A model generated the notes under the pieces. It ran no database searches, was not told the DNA's origin, and was given only the letters and a program-made list of their open reading frames with translations. Below, piece after piece: positions 1-8,218 of a stretch of DNA of 64,000 nt. Position 1 is the stretch's first letter, and every line of letters begins with the position of its first letter. The translations under genes and the position numbers were made by a program. This DNA is from Actinomyces urinae (GTDB lineage: Bacteria > Actinomycetota > Actinomycetes > Actinomycetales > Actinomycetaceae): NCBI RefSeq assembly GCF_900119695.1, contig NZ_LT632547.1:682001-746000 (forward strand). The letters run 5' to 3'.

Positions 1-84
1 GCTAATGATCTTGCCGGCACCATCGAAAATAATGACGCTTGCGCCTGTTGTTCCTGCGTCAATACCGGCGAAATACTTGCTCAT
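1..84 (-). CDS. FGGY-family carbohydrate kinase, N-terminal fragment (runs off window)
   Basis: Only the first 28 codons are present. They read MSKYFAGIDAGTTGASVIIF and continue to the window edge. The stretch GIDAGTTGASVIIFD is the phosphate-1 loop that opens sugar kinases of the FGGY family (glycerol kinase, xylulokinase and relatives), which phosphorylate polyols or sugars with ATP in the cytoplasm. The ATG at 82-84 is preceded on the minus strand by an AAGG-type ribosome site. A second FGGY kinase starts at 1052 on the other strand, so the locus carries two. The substrate cannot be told from this fragment. Confidence 0.85.
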   Translation of the reverse strand, partial: MSKYFAGIDAGTTGASVIIFDGAGKIIS

Positions 85-226
85 GCCTTCACACGCCTTT
101 CGTCGTTAACCACACCTTTGTGGCCTCCCATCACCCTACGGGAACGCAGAGACGATTTGGCGCTTTCTCAACTAAATGAGAATCGGGCGTCCCCGTTGTA
201 GGCAGGCGCATGCGCGGAGACCTGTT

Positions 227-820
227 TTAGCGGTGGTTCAAAGCCTCCCGGGCGCATTCAACCAGAGGGGCAATCGAGTCACGGTTCGTGTGATCGTAGC
301 CCTGCGCAATATTATCGGCCACGGCTACAGCCCACTCTCCGCGGTCGCGGTACTTCTGTACTCGCTTAGCAAAGATCTTGAGTAGCGTCTTTTCGGCAGC
401 GGGTAGGCCTTCATAGCGAACCCCGCCCTCGAAGTAGAAGAACGGGAACTCGCCTTTTGCCAGCTCGTTCTTGGTGAACGTGCGGGCTGCGCACTTCCAA
501 TCTCGGTCCGGGTGCTGCGGCGTACCTCCGTTTGCCCACACGATTACGCGACCCTGATTCAAAATGCCAGCATCTTTTGCCATCTTGCGGAACTTTCCGA
601 AGCCTCGGATGATCGACATTCGCACGCCCGCACCGTAGACCATCAGGTCATATGACGCGAGGTTAATGCGACCGCTCTTCACACCCTCGATCACCTCAGT
701 CAATGGGCGAAGATCAGCTTCTAAGTCTTCTGCGATCCAAGTCCCATAGGTCTTCGAGAATCCGGTCAGCGTGTTATAGATAACCAAAACTCGAGGTGCG
801 CTTTCAGCTTCGTCCGCCAT
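227..820 (-). CDS. Flavodoxin-domain protein
   Basis: A 197-residue protein with a flavodoxin-like N terminus: VLVIYNTLTGFSKTYGTWIAEDL fits the first beta strand plus the FMN phosphate-binding loop (T/S-x-T-G-x-[ST]). It is followed by YDLMVYGAGVRM, which resembles the second flavin loop. No transmembrane segment or signal is visible. It probably carries electrons or acts as a small FMN oxidoreductase. I start it at the ATG at 820, because GAAGG sits about 9 nt upstream; the ATG at 829 directly abuts that GAAGG. It lies between two FGGY kinases, on the same strand as the truncated one and with 142 bp between them. That suggests a link to polyol oxidation, but this is inference. Confidence 0.75.
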   Translation of the reverse strand: MADEAESAPRVLVIYNTLTGFSKTYGTWIAEDLEADLRPLTEVIEGVKSGRINLASYDLMVYGAGVRMSIIRGFGKFRKMAKDAGILNQGRVIVWANGGTPQHPDRDWKCAARTFTKNELAKGEFPFFYFEGGVRYEGLPAAEKTLLKIFAKRVQKYRDRGEWAVAVADNIAQGYDHTNRDSIAPLVECAREALNHR

Positions 821-990
821 TATTTCCATCCTTCACTTATGAACCGCATATGAATATACACGGCAACGACCCTAACTTTTCGTTGAAATACAGCGTTTTT
901 TACGACAACCGTGTCAGAAAACTAACGGTGAAGGAGCAACTTCCAATAAGGCAGATTTCATATATTTTGTGGGTTTTCGCAGAATTCCTG

Positions 991-1017
991 TTGATTTTTG
1001 TTAATCGTGTAGATAAT
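991..1017 (+). promoter_or_regulatory. Candidate promoter of the kinase-gpsA-like operon
   Basis: TTGATT (991-996) and GATAAT (1012-1017) are separated by 15 bp and lie 34 bp upstream of the kinase start at 1052. The spacing is short for a sigma-70-type promoter. The upstream region is AT-rich and holds a small palindrome, TTTCGTTGAAA at 878-888, that could be an operator for the DeoR protein encoded at the end of the operon. Confidence 0.35.
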
Positions 1018-1051
1018 CTGACGGTGCATTCAACGAAGAATGGAGATTCTA

Positions 1052-2626
1052 ATGACACCTGAGAACAAGCACCACCTTGGTGCTGGCCCCCTTGTTATTG
1101 CTATCGACTCGTCCACCACGTCCACCAAAGCGATCATTGTTGACGCCACCGGGCACGTGCTGCACACCGCGAAGCGCAACATTCAGTTGCACACGCCAGC
1201 GATGGACTGCTACGAGCACAATCCGATTCGCTGGTGGGAGACCACGCGCGAAGCGATTGGTGAGGCAGTAGAGGCGCTCTCCCCCACAGACCGCGAACGC
1301 ATTGAAGCAATCGGCATTACGCACCAGCGCGAGAGCTTCGCACCTTTCAAGGCAGATGGCACGCCGCTTCGTAACGGCATTTTGTGGCTTGATGGCCGCG
1401 CAACCGAGCAGATCCGCAAGTACGGTTCTGCGCACATCCACCAGCTGTCCGGTAAACCTGCAGGTGTAACCCCTGCGATCTACAAGATGGCTTGGGTTGC
1501 CCAGCATGAGCCGGAGGTGTTCGAGAAGGCCGACAAGGTCGTTGACGTCCTCGGCTACATCACTTTCAACCTGACCGGCCGCTGGGCATCTTCACAGGCG
1601 GCCGCGGACTCGCTCGGCCTTTTCGATATTGAAAAGCGCGACTACGCGGATGAGCTACTTGAGATTGCAGGCGTGCGCCGCGATCAAATGTCTGAGCTTG
1701 TTGAACCAGCTAGCCCAATCGCGATGCTGAAGGATGAACTGGTATCCGAATGGGGCCTGTCGAAGTCAATTCCAGTAATCGCCGGACTTGGCGATGGACA
1801 GGCCGCCGGCATTGGCGCTGCGGCAGTTACGCCAGAGATTGGTTATCTTAACCTCGGTACCGCTGTGAATGCAGGCGTTGAATCCCCGGTCTACAAGTAC
1901 GATCCCGTATTCCGCACGCACGTCTCAGGCATTCCCGGCAACTACGTGTTTGAGGTCCTACAGTCTTCTGGCTCCTACCTGGCCGGCTGGTTCCGCAAGT
2001 CGCTGGGTGATCCGAAGCTCCTGGGCGAACCTGACCCGGATCTGGATGAAGCAGCTTCAAAGATTCCTGCCGGTTGCGAAGGCCTCGTAACACTCCCCTA
2101 CTGGAACGCAGTGCAGTCCCCATACTGGGATTCCGTTGCGCGCGGCGCCGTAGTGGGCTGGCGCGGCACCCATTCGCGCGCCCACATGTACCGTTCGATC
2201 CTCGAGTCGATCGGCTTCGAAATGCGCTACAACCTCAACCACATCGAGGAAGGCACGGGCGTGAAGCTTGAGGGTCTACGCATTATGGGTGGTGGCACCC
2301 GCTCCAAGCTGTGGCGCCAAATCATGGCCGACTGCACGGGCCTACCTCTCACTGTCTGCCTCGAAGACGAAACCTCCGCCCTCGGCGCCGCTGTTCTCGC
2401 AATGGCGTCCACAGATGCGTACGAGGACGTCCAAAGCGCAGCCGTTGGCATGGCTCGCTACGGCGATACCATTGAGCCAGACATGGACGCACACGAAAAC
2501 TACAAGGAGATTGCGGACATTCAGCACGAGCTTTACCCGAAGCTCAAGGACACTTTCGAGCGCCTCCACGATCTTTCCTTGAAACACCCATCCACGAAGC
2601 CCGAGTCCCCTGCGGCTGAGCTTTAA
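1052..2626 (+). CDS. FGGY-family carbohydrate (polyol) kinase
   Basis: A 524-residue cytoplasmic sugar kinase of normal family length. The N-terminal domain opens with VIAIDSSTTSTKAIIVD (phosphate loop). The C-terminal FGGY domain holds GLGDGQAAGIGAAA, LNLGTAVNAG and GGGTRSKLWRQIMAD followed by ETSALGAAVLA, all typical of xylulokinase/glycerol-kinase relatives. The start is the ATG at 1052, which has GGAG 6 nt upstream (1042-1045); an in-frame ATG at 1040 lacks such a site. A GpsA-like dehydrogenase follows after 18 bp, and a DeoR regulator closes the cluster. The kinase therefore probably makes a polyol or sugar phosphate that the dehydrogenase oxidises. The substrate is not determinable here. 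Confidence 0.85.
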   Translation: MTPENKHHLGAGPLVIAIDSSTTSTKAIIVDATGHVLHTAKRNIQLHTPAMDCYEHNPIRWWETTREAIGEAVEALSPTDRERIEAIGITHQRESFAPFKADGTPLRNGILWLDGRATEQIRKYGSAHIHQLSGKPAGVTPAIYKMAWVAQHEPEVFEKADKVVDVLGYITFNLTGRWASSQAAADSLGLFDIEKRDYADELLEIAGVRRDQMSELVEPASPIAMLKDELVSEWGLSKSIPVIAGLGDGQAAGIGAAAVTPEIGYLNLGTAVNAGVESPVYKYDPVFRTHVSGIPGNYVFEVLQSSGSYLAGWFRKSLGDPKLLGEPDPDLDEAASKIPAGCEGLVTLPYWNAVQSPYWDSVARGAVVGWRGTHSRAHMYRSILESIGFEMRYNLNHIEEGTGVKLEGLRIMGGGTRSKLWRQIMADCTGLPLTVCLEDETSALGAAVLAMASTDAYEDVQSAAVGMARYGDTIEPDMDAHENYKEIADIQHELYPKLKDTFERLHDLSLKHPSTKPESPAAEL

Positions 2627-2644
2627 AGATACGGAAGGAAAAAC

Positions 2645-3691
2645 ATGTCAATCATTACCGTGCTGGGCGCTGGAGCCATGGGTTCTGCGCTGTGCACGCC
2701 GCTCATCGATTCGGGTTGGGAGGTTCGCCTGTGGGGCACGTGGCTTGACGATCACCTCCTCGATGCGATTGAGGCCGGAAAGCCGCACCCACGCACCAAC
2801 GAGCACGTGGCCAAGGGCGTCAAGCTCTACCGCAGCGGAGAACTGAGCGACGCGCTCGACGGCGCTAATGTCGTAGTCATGTCGGTCGCTTCCGTAGGTG
2901 TTGAAAAGGTTACGGAGCTAGCCCTTGACGGCATTGAGAAAGCCGAGGCGCTTTGGCTAACTTCTAAGGGCTTTAATGAAGGCCCAGATGGCAACATCCA
3001 GCTACTTCCGGACGCGATCAGGCGGATCGCTAAGGCCAACGGCAAAACCGTCCCGCCGATCGTTGCAATCGCTGGTCCCGTTAAAGCCAATGAATGCGCG
3101 GCACGCAAGCCCACCGCAACGATCTTTGGTTCGAAGGACAAGGACCTGGCCACGCGCTTCGCTCGCGAAGCCCGCTCCGATGTTTACTGCATTGAGCCGA
3201 GCAGCGACGAAACCGGAGTGGAAATCTGCGCACCCATGAAGAACGTGTACGCCATCGCGCTTGGTATCGCGGATGGCCTTGAGGAAGGAACCGGGGTTCC
3301 ACACCACAATCTAAAGGCAGCAACGTTTGCGCAAGCCGTGCGTGAGATGTCTCTGCTTGGGCAGTCACAAGGTGCAGATCCGGCAACCGCTTTCGGCCTG
3401 GCCGGCGTTGGAGACCTGGAAGTCACCGGCCTGTCGGGACGCAACAAGGTTTATGGTGTGCGCCTAGGCCGTGGAGAAACCGCAAAGGAGGCTCTAGCCG
3501 AGATGGATCGACTGGAGCAAACCGTTGAGGGTGTACCGGCAGCAGGCCTGGCAGTTGGCTTTGTAAAGCAACACGCGCCCGACCTGGTGGATGAGCTTCC
3601 GCTACTAGCGGCTGTAAGCCGCATCATTTCGGGAGCTGCAACCGACGTCAAGACGGAAGTTGCAGCCGCGGTACTCCCCAAGAGACCGTAA
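2645..3691 (+). CDS. gpsA: NAD(P)-dependent glycerol-3-phosphate dehydrogenase-like protein
   Basis: A 348-residue GpsA-family protein. The N-terminal Rossmann fold begins ITVLGAGAMGSAL (GxGxMG dinucleotide loop). IAGPVKANECAARKPT and APMKNVYAIALGIADGLEEG carry the family's substrate-binding and catalytic-lysine regions, and FGLAGVGDLEVTGLSGRN is the conserved C-terminal glycine segment. It lies 18 bp behind the FGGY kinase with its own AGGAA site (2636-2640). In this setting it may oxidise the kinase product in catabolism, rather than serve lipid synthesis like the housekeeping GpsA. A second gpsA elsewhere in the genome would support that. Confidence 0.8.
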   Translation: MSIITVLGAGAMGSALCTPLIDSGWEVRLWGTWLDDHLLDAIEAGKPHPRTNEHVAKGVKLYRSGELSDALDGANVVVMSVASVGVEKVTELALDGIEKAEALWLTSKGFNEGPDGNIQLLPDAIRRIAKANGKTVPPIVAIAGPVKANECAARKPTATIFGSKDKDLATRFAREARSDVYCIEPSSDETGVEICAPMKNVYAIALGIADGLEEGTGVPHHNLKAATFAQAVREMSLLGQSQGADPATAFGLAGVGDLEVTGLSGRNKVYGVRLGRGETAKEALAEMDRLEQTVEGVPAAGLAVGFVKQHAPDLVDELPLLAAVSRIISGAATDVKTEVAAAVLPKRP

Positions 3692-3702
3692 CTTTCATCC
3701 CC

Positions 3703-3738
3703 GGCCCCGCGAACCTGACGGATCGCGGGGCCAGGTTT
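3703..3738 (+). terminator. Rho-independent terminator after the gpsA-like gene
   Basis: Perfect 10-bp stem: GGCCCCGCGA (3703-3712) pairs with TCGCGGGGCC (3723-3732) over a 10-nt loop. TTTT follows at 3735-3738. Confidence 0.75.
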
Positions 3739-3792
3739 TAATATTGAATAGTCTTCTAGACCGAAGCAGGATTTCAACTAGGGATGGTAGAT

Positions 3793-4572
3793 ATGGATAA
3801 GAGGAGCATCCACGGACCTAAAGCCCGCAGAAACTCCATACTCTCCCACTTGCTGACCCACGGAAACTCGACGGTTGAGCAGCTCGCGGAGCTTCTTTCT
3901 GTATCGCAAATGACCGTCTACCGCGATGTTGCCGAGCTTGAATCACTGCAACTGGTACAGCGCCGAAATGGAATGATCAGCCCCGCAGCATCCTCACTGT
4001 CAGAGTCCTCTGCTCACCTACGCCAGCAGGCAAACCGGCCCCAGAAAAAGCGGCTCGCTAAGGCCGTGATGAAGCACATCACGCGCGGCATGTCACTACT
4101 AGTTGACGATTCCACCTCCAATATTTCACTCGTTGAAGACCTATCAGAGGTTACTCCCATCACGGTTGTTACCAACGCGGAGTTCATCGCCAAAATTGTC
4201 CGGCCGCAAGAAGACGCCAAGCTCATCTTGGTAGGTGGAGAATACGAGCCCTGGGCTGACTCCTACTTTGGAGACATCACCATCAAATCACTGGATCAGT
4301 TAAGGGTGGACCTGTGTGTCATGTCAGCCACCGCTCTCACCGCCACGCACGCCTTCCACCCAGACCAGCGCGTGGCCGATGTTAAAAGGCAAATGCTTGC
4401 CTCTGCAGGCAAAAAGATTCTCGTTGCCGATTCCAGCAAGTTCACCAAAAACGCGCTTTACAAAGTTGGGCCGCTAACCGATTTCGACCTAGTTATTACG
4501 GACTCTGAAACCCCGAAACCCGTATTAGAACAGCTTGCCGATCAAGACATCCGTGTTGAGGTCGTGCGGTAG
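3793..4572 (+). CDS. DeoR/GlpR-family transcriptional regulator
   Basis: A repressor-type protein of about 260 residues. The N terminus has the DeoR winged helix-turn-helix: ARRNSILSHLL, then VEQLAELLSVSQMTVYRDVAELE. The C-terminal half is the sugar-phosphate sensor domain (DeoRC), with DDSTSNISLVEDL and a late lysine/aspartate region KKILVADSSKF. It probably senses the phosphorylated intermediate made by the kinase at 1052 and represses that operon. Two starts are possible. The ATG at 3793 has AGGG 9 nt upstream; the ATG at 3784 adds three residues but abuts the AGGG. It is separated from the dehydrogenase by a terminator, so it is likely transcribed from its own promoter. Confidence 0.8.
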   Translation: MDKRSIHGPKARRNSILSHLLTHGNSTVEQLAELLSVSQMTVYRDVAELESLQLVQRRNGMISPAASSLSESSAHLRQQANRPQKKRLAKAVMKHITRGMSLLVDDSTSNISLVEDLSEVTPITVVTNAEFIAKIVRPQEDAKLILVGGEYEPWADSYFGDITIKSLDQLRVDLCVMSATALTATHAFHPDQRVADVKRQMLASAGKKILVADSSKFTKNALYKVGPLTDFDLVITDSETPKPVLEQLADQDIRVEVVR

Positions 4573-4772
4573 TTCCCTCTTTGCGCCAAAATCCTTCCGC
4601 AGGTGATAAGCGCTACGCTCCTTTGCCTCAGAGAACAAAACGTGATGGACTTCGCATTCTATTTGTAATGATTCTCAGGCTTAACTGAAGAAAATTATCA
4701 GGATGCATACAGCTTCACGTTGCTTAATGCTTTTTGATAAATAAAAGAACTGACGCAAAGGAATAGTCTCAG

Positions 4773-6146
4773 ATGTCGTTTGTTAAACGAGCTTGGCTGA
4801 ACGTCTGGCGCAAATTAGCCAAGTCGCTTACGATCTTTTTAGTATTATTAACCGCCTCCACGCTCCTTCTCTCCACTTTCGCGGTGCGCGAGGCTGTTGC
4901 TCGCACGAGCGACGAGGTGGGTTCAGAACTGTTAGCTGGCTTCTCGGTACAAAATAATCAGCGTACTAACCCCGGCACTGCTCGCGGCGCAGGAAACGTT
5001 TCTCGCGAACAGATCGAAGCGATCGCGAAACTTCCGGGCATCACGAAGTACGTGACCAACATGAGCTCGGTGGCAGACATTGAAAACGCTGAGATTTTCA
5101 AGCTAGATGGTGCGGCATCTGACTATTCACAAGAGCGAGAAGAAAAGTTTGGCAGAGCCGTCATGGTAAACGCGGTGAACAAGTCAGACCTCGCCACTCC
5201 TTTCCGCGCGGGAACCTTCACCCTGGCGCAAGGCCGTCACCTCACCGACAATGACCACCACAAAGTAATGGTGCATGAAGAGTTTGCAGCTAAGAACAAC
5301 CTCAAGGTTGGAGATACCCTGCGCATGCGCGGCAACATTTACGACCCGGACAACCGGTTCCAATCCGACGCCGCTGTTGATGCGGAGATCGTTGGTACCT
5401 TTAGCGGCAAGAACTCCCGCCCGGCCGCGCAGCGCCTAGAGCTATACCAGAACGCCATTTTTACTGACCTTGACACGGCACGGACTTTGAATGGCACTAC
5501 ACCTGAAAATGAGATTTACCAAGACGCTGGCTTCTTTGTTAACAGCGTCAAAGATGTTGACGCCGTCATGAAAGCCGCCGCTGCTCTACCCCTCGACTGG
5601 GAGCACTATGAGCTAGTGAAGAACACGGACATGCTTGGAGCGCTGGCATACTCGCTTCAGAGCATCAATTCCCTCGTTAATACCACTTTCATTGGCACCC
5701 TGATTTTCACCATCGTGGCACTCGCACTGGTCCTCGCCCTGTGGATGAATGAGCGCCGCAAAGAAACTGGAATCCTGCTGGCCGTAGGCGTCAGCAAGGC
5801 CAAGATCTTCGCGCAGTACTTAACGGAAAACATTTTTGCTTTCGTTGTAGCCCTCGCAGCATCGTTCGGAACTGCCACGTTGCTCGCGCAGAAGTTGGGC
5901 GATGGCATTGTTTCGCGCGCGTCTGCGCAAACCAGTGCGCAACTTAACGGCGGCCAGAACTTTGGTACCGACTTCTACACCTCCACGATTCAAAAGACCG
6001 TAGATCACGTGAACGTTGTAATCGAACCATCGCACCTGGTAATGGTTGGGGTTGCCGGCCTGATTCTCGTAATCGTTGCAACCCTGATTGCTTCAGCACC
6101 GATGCTCTCGAAGCGTCCAAAGCAGCTACTTACACAGATCGGTTAA
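4773..6146 (+). CDS. ABC transporter permease, FtsX/MacB-like (first subunit)
   Basis: A 457-residue permease. There is one N-terminal membrane helix (residues about 16-37), then a large extracytoplasmic domain of about 250 residues. Three helices near the C terminus surround WMNERRKETGILLAVGVSKAKIFAQYLTE, the cytoplasmic coupling segment typical of FtsX-like (MacB-type) permeases. Such permeases pair with a LolD-type ATPase to move or release lipids, peptides or drugs. A second permease follows 3 nt later and the ATPase is third, which is a complete transporter. The 200-bp upstream gap is AT-rich with no clear operator. The substrate is unknown. Confidence 0.8.
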   Translation: MSFVKRAWLNVWRKLAKSLTIFLVLLTASTLLLSTFAVREAVARTSDEVGSELLAGFSVQNNQRTNPGTARGAGNVSREQIEAIAKLPGITKYVTNMSSVADIENAEIFKLDGAASDYSQEREEKFGRAVMVNAVNKSDLATPFRAGTFTLAQGRHLTDNDHHKVMVHEEFAAKNNLKVGDTLRMRGNIYDPDNRFQSDAAVDAEIVGTFSGKNSRPAAQRLELYQNAIFTDLDTARTLNGTTPENEIYQDAGFFVNSVKDVDAVMKAAAALPLDWEHYELVKNTDMLGALAYSLQSINSLVNTTFIGTLIFTIVALALVLALWMNERRKETGILLAVGVSKAKIFAQYLTENIFAFVVALAASFGTATLLAQKLGDGIVSRASAQTSAQLNGGQNFGTDFYTSTIQKTVDHVNVVIEPSHLVMVGVAGLILVIVATLIASAPMLSKRPKQLLTQIG

Positions 6147-6149
6147 GTA

Positions 6150-7298
6150 ATGCAGTTTTGGACTCAAGCGGGTTTGGCTGTAAAGCGCCACCCCAAGAAA
6201 AGCGTCACGCTGGCAGCCATCATTTTCGTTATTTCGGCGGTTTTCATACTGCAAGGCATTGTGAGCGCGACCGTAAACACGGTAACGAACGCGGCTACCG
6301 AGCGGATTGCTCCCGGATTCACGGTTACTTCCACTGCGGGAGATTTCCAAGAAGAGGCCGCACAGCAGCTACTAGATTATGACCGCCTGACCGGACACAA
6401 CTTTGTGCTACACACCGCGACAGAAGCGCAGCAGCTCGGATTCGTTTCCGTAACGGGCGCCAGCGACGTGAGCAAGCTACCGACTTTTGCAGAAGAAGAT
6501 GCGCAGATAGATGAGGCCTCTTTGCAGAAGCTGCAGAGTAGCCAAAGCATCATCTTGCCTGAACTGATTGCGCAGCAGCTAGGCATAAAGACTGGCGACA
6601 AACTGAAGCTCGGTAGAGATTCCAGCGAGGTTGAGTTGGAGGTTGCGGGCGTTTACAAGCAGGATATTTCTGGCTCTAAGAACCCCGACACGTCGGTATA
6701 TGCGAGCCTAGAGACTGCACAGATGCTGGCTGGCAAGACAGCGGTTTCCAGTGCCACTTACCTAACCGAGGCAGAAGACGTTGACCACGCAATCAAGTTC
6801 GCGAAGGAGCATGCCGCGCAAGGTTTGGAAGTCGCTAGCAATACTGGAGGCGCCGCAGACCTGCTGGGATCGGTATCCGGGTTTGCAACCCTGCTGTTGC
6901 GTTTGTTGCTCGTCATCTTAGCTTCAGGTGGATTGATCCTGGCTTTTGTGCTCGCATTCTTTGTGCGTTCACGCATTCACGAAATCGGGATCTTGCTAAC
7001 CATTGGTTTTTCAAAGCTGCGGATCTTCGCCCAGGTTGCCACAGAGCTGATTATGCTGACCGTTCCAGCGTTCATTGTTGCACTGGTCGCCAGCGAGATC
7101 GCGGGACATTTCCTCTCCGCGCAAATCTTGCAATCAGCTACCGACGGGCAGATTAGCGCCGTCCCGTTCAGTGCGCTAAGCACCTCGGCTATTGCAGCTT
7201 TTGGCGGAATCATCGCCATCGTGCTGGCGGCCTTGCTTATCGCGATTCTCCCGATCTTACGGCTTCCGCCTAAACGGATTTTAGCCAAAATGAGCTGA
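6150..7298 (+). CDS. ABC transporter permease, FtsX/MacB-like (second subunit)
   Basis: A 382-residue partner of the permease just upstream, with the same plan: one N-terminal helix (KKSVTLAAIIFVISAVFILQG), an extracytoplasmic domain, then three C-terminal helices. The coupling loop reads FFVRSRIHEIGILLTIGFSKLRIFAQ, close to the one in the first permease. The start ATG lies 3 nt after the preceding stop, so translation is probably coupled. It ends on RILAKMS, echoing the cytosolic tail of its partner. The two permeases probably form a heterodimer. Confidence 0.8.
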   Translation: MQFWTQAGLAVKRHPKKSVTLAAIIFVISAVFILQGIVSATVNTVTNAATERIAPGFTVTSTAGDFQEEAAQQLLDYDRLTGHNFVLHTATEAQQLGFVSVTGASDVSKLPTFAEEDAQIDEASLQKLQSSQSIILPELIAQQLGIKTGDKLKLGRDSSEVELEVAGVYKQDISGSKNPDTSVYASLETAQMLAGKTAVSSATYLTEAEDVDHAIKFAKEHAAQGLEVASNTGGAADLLGSVSGFATLLLRLLLVILASGGLILAFVLAFFVRSRIHEIGILLTIGFSKLRIFAQVATELIMLTVPAFIVALVASEIAGHFLSAQILQSATDGQISAVPFSALSTSAIAAFGGIIAIVLAALLIAILPILRLPPKRILAKMS

Positions 7299-7341
7299 CC
7301 CCTCGCCCACTACTTTTCACTCACAAAATAGGAAGATTTCC

Positions 7342-7974
7342 ATGACCACGCTAAAACTTGAAAACGTATCTTTTAACTACTTGGCCGGACAGAAGAATGT
7401 TCTTGACAACATCAGTGTTGAGTTTGAGTCCGGGAACTTCTACGCCATTATTGGAAACTCTGGAACTGGTAAGTCAACGCTACTGAGCTTGTTGGCGGGC
7501 CTTGATGCGCCTACCCAAGGAAGCATTTCGATGGATGGCGAGGACATTGCTAAGCGCGGCTACACGCATCACCGACAGCACAACATTGCTTTGGTGTTCC
7601 AAAACTACAATCTGATTGATTACTTGACTCCGCTGGAGAATGTTCGCCTGGTCGACTCGAAGGCGAAAGTTGATTCGCTACTGGAGCTAGGTATTTCTGA
7701 GGAGGAAGCGAACCGTAACGTGATGCAGCTTTCTGGTGGGCAGCAGCAGCGGGTTGCTATTGCGCGCGCTTTGGCCGCGAAATCACCCATAATTCTTGCC
7801 GATGAGCCTACCGGCAACCTCGATGGTGATACCGCGAGCGAAATGGTGGCGATCCTGCGTAATCTTGCCCACGAGCAAGGCAAGTGCGTCATCGCCGTTA
7901 CGCACTCAAAACAGCTGGCACGCGAAGCTGACGTGGTTTACCGACTGAAGAACAAGAACCTCGTGAAGCAGTAA
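7342..7974 (+). CDS. ABC transporter ATP-binding protein (MacB/LolD type)
   Basis: A 210-residue ATPase with the full motif set: Walker A GNSGTGKST, Q-loop LVFQNYNLI, signature [15 protein letters not shown], Walker [13 protein letters not shown] and switch histidine AVTHSKQLA. The length and QQQR signature match the ATPases that power FtsX-like permeases. It is the third gene of the cluster, 43 bp behind the second permease, with AGGAAG at about 7330. It should energise the heterodimeric permease on the cytoplasmic face. Confidence 0.88.
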   Translation: MTTLKLENVSFNYLAGQKNVLDNISVEFESGNFYAIIGNSGTGKSTLLSLLAGLDAPTQGSISMDGEDIAKRGYTHHRQHNIALVFQNYNLIDYLTPLENVRLVDSKAKVDSLLELGISEEEANRNVMQLSGGQQQRVAIARALAAKSPIILADEPTGNLDGDTASEMVAILRNLAHEQGKCVIAVTHSKQLAREADVVYRLKNKNLVKQ

Positions 7975-7981
7975 CGAGCAG

Positions 7982-8017
7982 GGCTTGCTGGTTCGGCTTA
8001 ACTGTAGCCGGCAAGCC
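7982..8017 (+). terminator. Hairpin after the ABC ATPase gene (first of two)
   Basis: GGCTTGC (7982-7988) pairs with GCAAGCC (8011-8017), starting 7 nt past the ATPase stop. No T-run follows, so termination strength is uncertain. Confidence 0.4.
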
Positions 8018-8035
8018 TCAACTAATACATAGTGT

Positions 8036-8063
8036 GGGGCGCGCACCGTTTGTGGTGCGCCCC
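8036..8063. terminator. Second hairpin, GC-rich, between the ABC operon and the Mrr gene
   Basis: GGGGCGCGCACC and GGTGCGCCCC (about 8036-8063) form a strong stem with a small bulge, followed by TTACATA. The genes on both sides converge here, so it may stop transcription in both directions. Confidence 0.45.
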
Positions 8064-8218
8064 TTACATATAGGGGCATATCGTTGGCGTATGCAGTTGG
8101 AGTTGTCAACAGCACCTATCGATCAGACTACAAAGAAGCGTCTACGACGAATCGACATGAAATTCTTGCGCAACTAGGCTACCGCCTCGTTTCCTTTACC
8201 TATCACATGAAAGAACCT

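Noticed and set aside
796-1062. 88-codon frame between flavodoxin and kinase
   Set aside because: AT-rich intergenic sequence with promoter-like elements; no ribosome site and no protein-like features.
4660-4720. Zur/DtxR-type operator upstream of the ABC permeases
   Set aside because: TAATGATTCTCA and AATTATCA only loosely resemble half-sites and do not form a proper palindrome.
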